Below are positions 5,203-5,958 of a stretch of DNA of 5,958 nt, piece by piece. The position numbers and the translations under genes are program-made. Position 1 is the first letter of the stretch, and each line of letters opens with the position of its first letter. This DNA is from Oscillospiraceae bacterium (GTDB taxonomy: Bacteria > Bacillota > Clostridia > Oscillospirales > Ethanoligenentaceae). The stretch covers positions 1 through 5,958 of the forward strand of contig DOXU01000145.1 in the NCBI GenBank assembly GCA_003518885.1, written 5' to 3'. The notes under the pieces are model-generated. The model ran no database searches and was not told where the DNA came from. It saw nothing but the letters and a program-made list of their open reading frames with translations.

Positions 5203-5814
5203 TCACTTTTTCCTCACCTTTACCCATCGTACGGCATCCTGAAGATTTTCTGCCGAGCGAAGCTTACACAGCATAGCGTATTTTTTCCCATCATACCAAT
5301 CATCGTCTTGACTCCTGATCATCAGACTCAACTGATAAAGAATGGCAGATTTCTCTTCATCAGATGGCACAACACAAGAAAATTCTAATATTTTATTAAA
5401 GCAAAAACAAGAACCATCCGTATTTTTTTGCAGATAAATTGGCACACGGTTAATGGCGTACTGTTGTGGCCGCTTAGCAAGATTATATCCTCCAACAAAG
5501 CGGGCTTCAGTGGCATATCCGCATTTTATACAAGCAAACATTTCTCGTGTCAATCTGTTTTTTTGCGTAGATGCGCCACAGCGCGGACAAGTGCTATTTA
5601 AACCGATCCCGCTTAAAAATATAGGAGCAGGTAATCCTACTTCTATCAATTTGTACTGTAAAATCTGTGCCAATTTTTCATAGAGATGAGCAGAAAAGGG
5701 CCGCGGCGCCCCTGGAAATGCTAGACCATCCCCGCGACCACCATTTGATTCTAAAACAACTTGTGCCTGCAAAAAAGACGCTCTGTCGATTATTTTTTTA
5801 GCCAGCTTAAACAA
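5203..5814 (-). CDS. TnpB/Cas12-superfamily-like C-terminal protein (RuvC-II and zinc ribbon), probably nuclease-dead or a gene fragment
   Basis: The 203-residue ORF is read from a TTG at 5814. Motif order follows the C-terminal half of TnpB: a helix KLAKKIIDRASFLQAQ (3-18) leading into VVLES with Glu22 in the RuvC-II position; a helix YEKLAQILQYKLIEVGLP (45-62); a strand; then a zinc ribbon CPRCG (Cys76, Cys79), a TREMF-C segment and CIKCGY (Cys95, Cys98). The RuvC-III position follows as TEARFVGGYNLAKR, where TnpB proteins have D-A-D-x-N-A-A-x-N-I; the catalytic Asp appears replaced by Arg105. About 88 residues after this have no recognised family. No good SD precedes the TTG, and the frame continues upstream beyond stops at 5824-5826 and 5836-5838. 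This may therefore be the downstream part of a broken gene. Assignment rests on motif reading only. Confidence 0.55.
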   Translation of the reverse strand: MFKLAKKIIDRASFLQAQVVLESNGGRGDGLAFPGAPRPFSAHLYEKLAQILQYKLIEVGLPAPIFLSGIGLNSTCPRCGASTQKNRLTREMFACIKCGYATEARFVGGYNLAKRPQQYAINRVPIYLQKNTDGSCFCFNKILEFSCVVPSDEEKSAILYQLSLMIRSQDDDWYDGKKYAMLCKLRSAENLQDAVRWVKVRKK

Positions 5815-5835
5815 ATTTTTTTCTTAGGGGAAAAA

Positions 5836-5958
5836 CTATTGTTCAAATTCCGCTTGATCTTGGCCGCGAAATACTGCACAGATTCCTTCAAAAGACCGAA
5901 CGATCCCTAAAATTCCTTTGGATACAATAGAATGCGCAGGTAACACCTCTACACTAAG
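5836..5958 (-). pseudogene. Upstream part of the TnpB-like reading frame, cut off by TAG (runs off the right edge)
   Basis: A 40-codon open stretch enters from the right edge and ends at TAG (5836-5838). It is in the same frame as the TnpB-like ORF: after TAG come three codons (FFP), then TAA (5824-5826), then EKNLFKLAKK. The segment KGILGIVRSFEGICAVF reads like a RuvC-I strand (I-x-GID-x-G-x-x-N-x-A), but Val or Arg stands where the catalytic Asp belongs. It could be the first half of one gene split by two stops, or the end of a separate upstream gene in the same operon. TAG and TAA are one C-to-T change from Gln codons. Only 40 residues are visible, so the family call is weak. Confidence 0.4.

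Noticed and set aside
5824..5838. Stop codon reassignment (TAG/TAA read as Gln) or pyrrolysine
   Set aside because: Other genes in the window end normally at TAA, TAG and TGA, and two different stops occur together, so a broken or split gene is simpler.

Overview
The window looks like chromosomal DNA from a Gram-positive, low-to-mid GC member of the Firmicutes, most likely a Clostridia-type anaerobe. The evidence is strong GGAGG-type Shine-Dalgarno sites, a TTG start with a strong SD, two lipoprotein signal peptides, an ABC exporter with separate ATPase and permease genes and an adaptor lacking the TolC-docking hairpin, and the start of a B12-binding radical SAM gene. Genus cannot be read from the sequence.

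Left part (1-2190): the minus strand carries the first 70 codons of a B12-binding-type radical SAM protein behind a near-consensus promoter. Divergent from it, an extended -10 promoter drives a YegS/DagK-type lipid kinase gene (557-1531). No ATG, GTG or TTG lies in a usable place for this gene; the only start that keeps the nucleotide-binding motif and fits the SD is an ATC codon. Convergent with it, and overlapping its last 11 bases, is a short lipoprotein gene (1521-2012) resembling the N-lobe and extreme C-terminus of molybdate-binding ModA without the second lobe. Its promoter lies in the 178-bp divergent gap before the exporter operon.

Middle (2191-5083): a three-gene MacA/MacB-type exporter operon encodes a lipoprotein adaptor with no coiled-coil hairpin, an ABC ATPase translationally coupled to it, and a four-TM permease whose ATGA start overlaps the ATPase stop. 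A strong intrinsic terminator closes the operon. The three products should form one membrane complex exporting, or protecting against, an unknown amphipathic or peptide substrate.

Right end (5084-5958, minus strand): an inverted-repeat-rich non-coding stretch follows the 3' end of an ORF (5203-5814). That ORF has a RuvC-II-like VVLES strand, a four-cysteine zinc ribbon and a RuvC-III-like position, in TnpB/Cas12 order, but with Arg where the catalytic Asp is expected. The same reading frame continues upstream past two closely spaced stops (TAA, TAG) into an open stretch that leaves the window and may hold a degenerate RuvC-I strand. This is either a decayed TnpB-family gene or the tail of a nuclease-dead, split derivative. 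It is the most interesting part of the window. No tRNA, rRNA or CRISPR array was seen.
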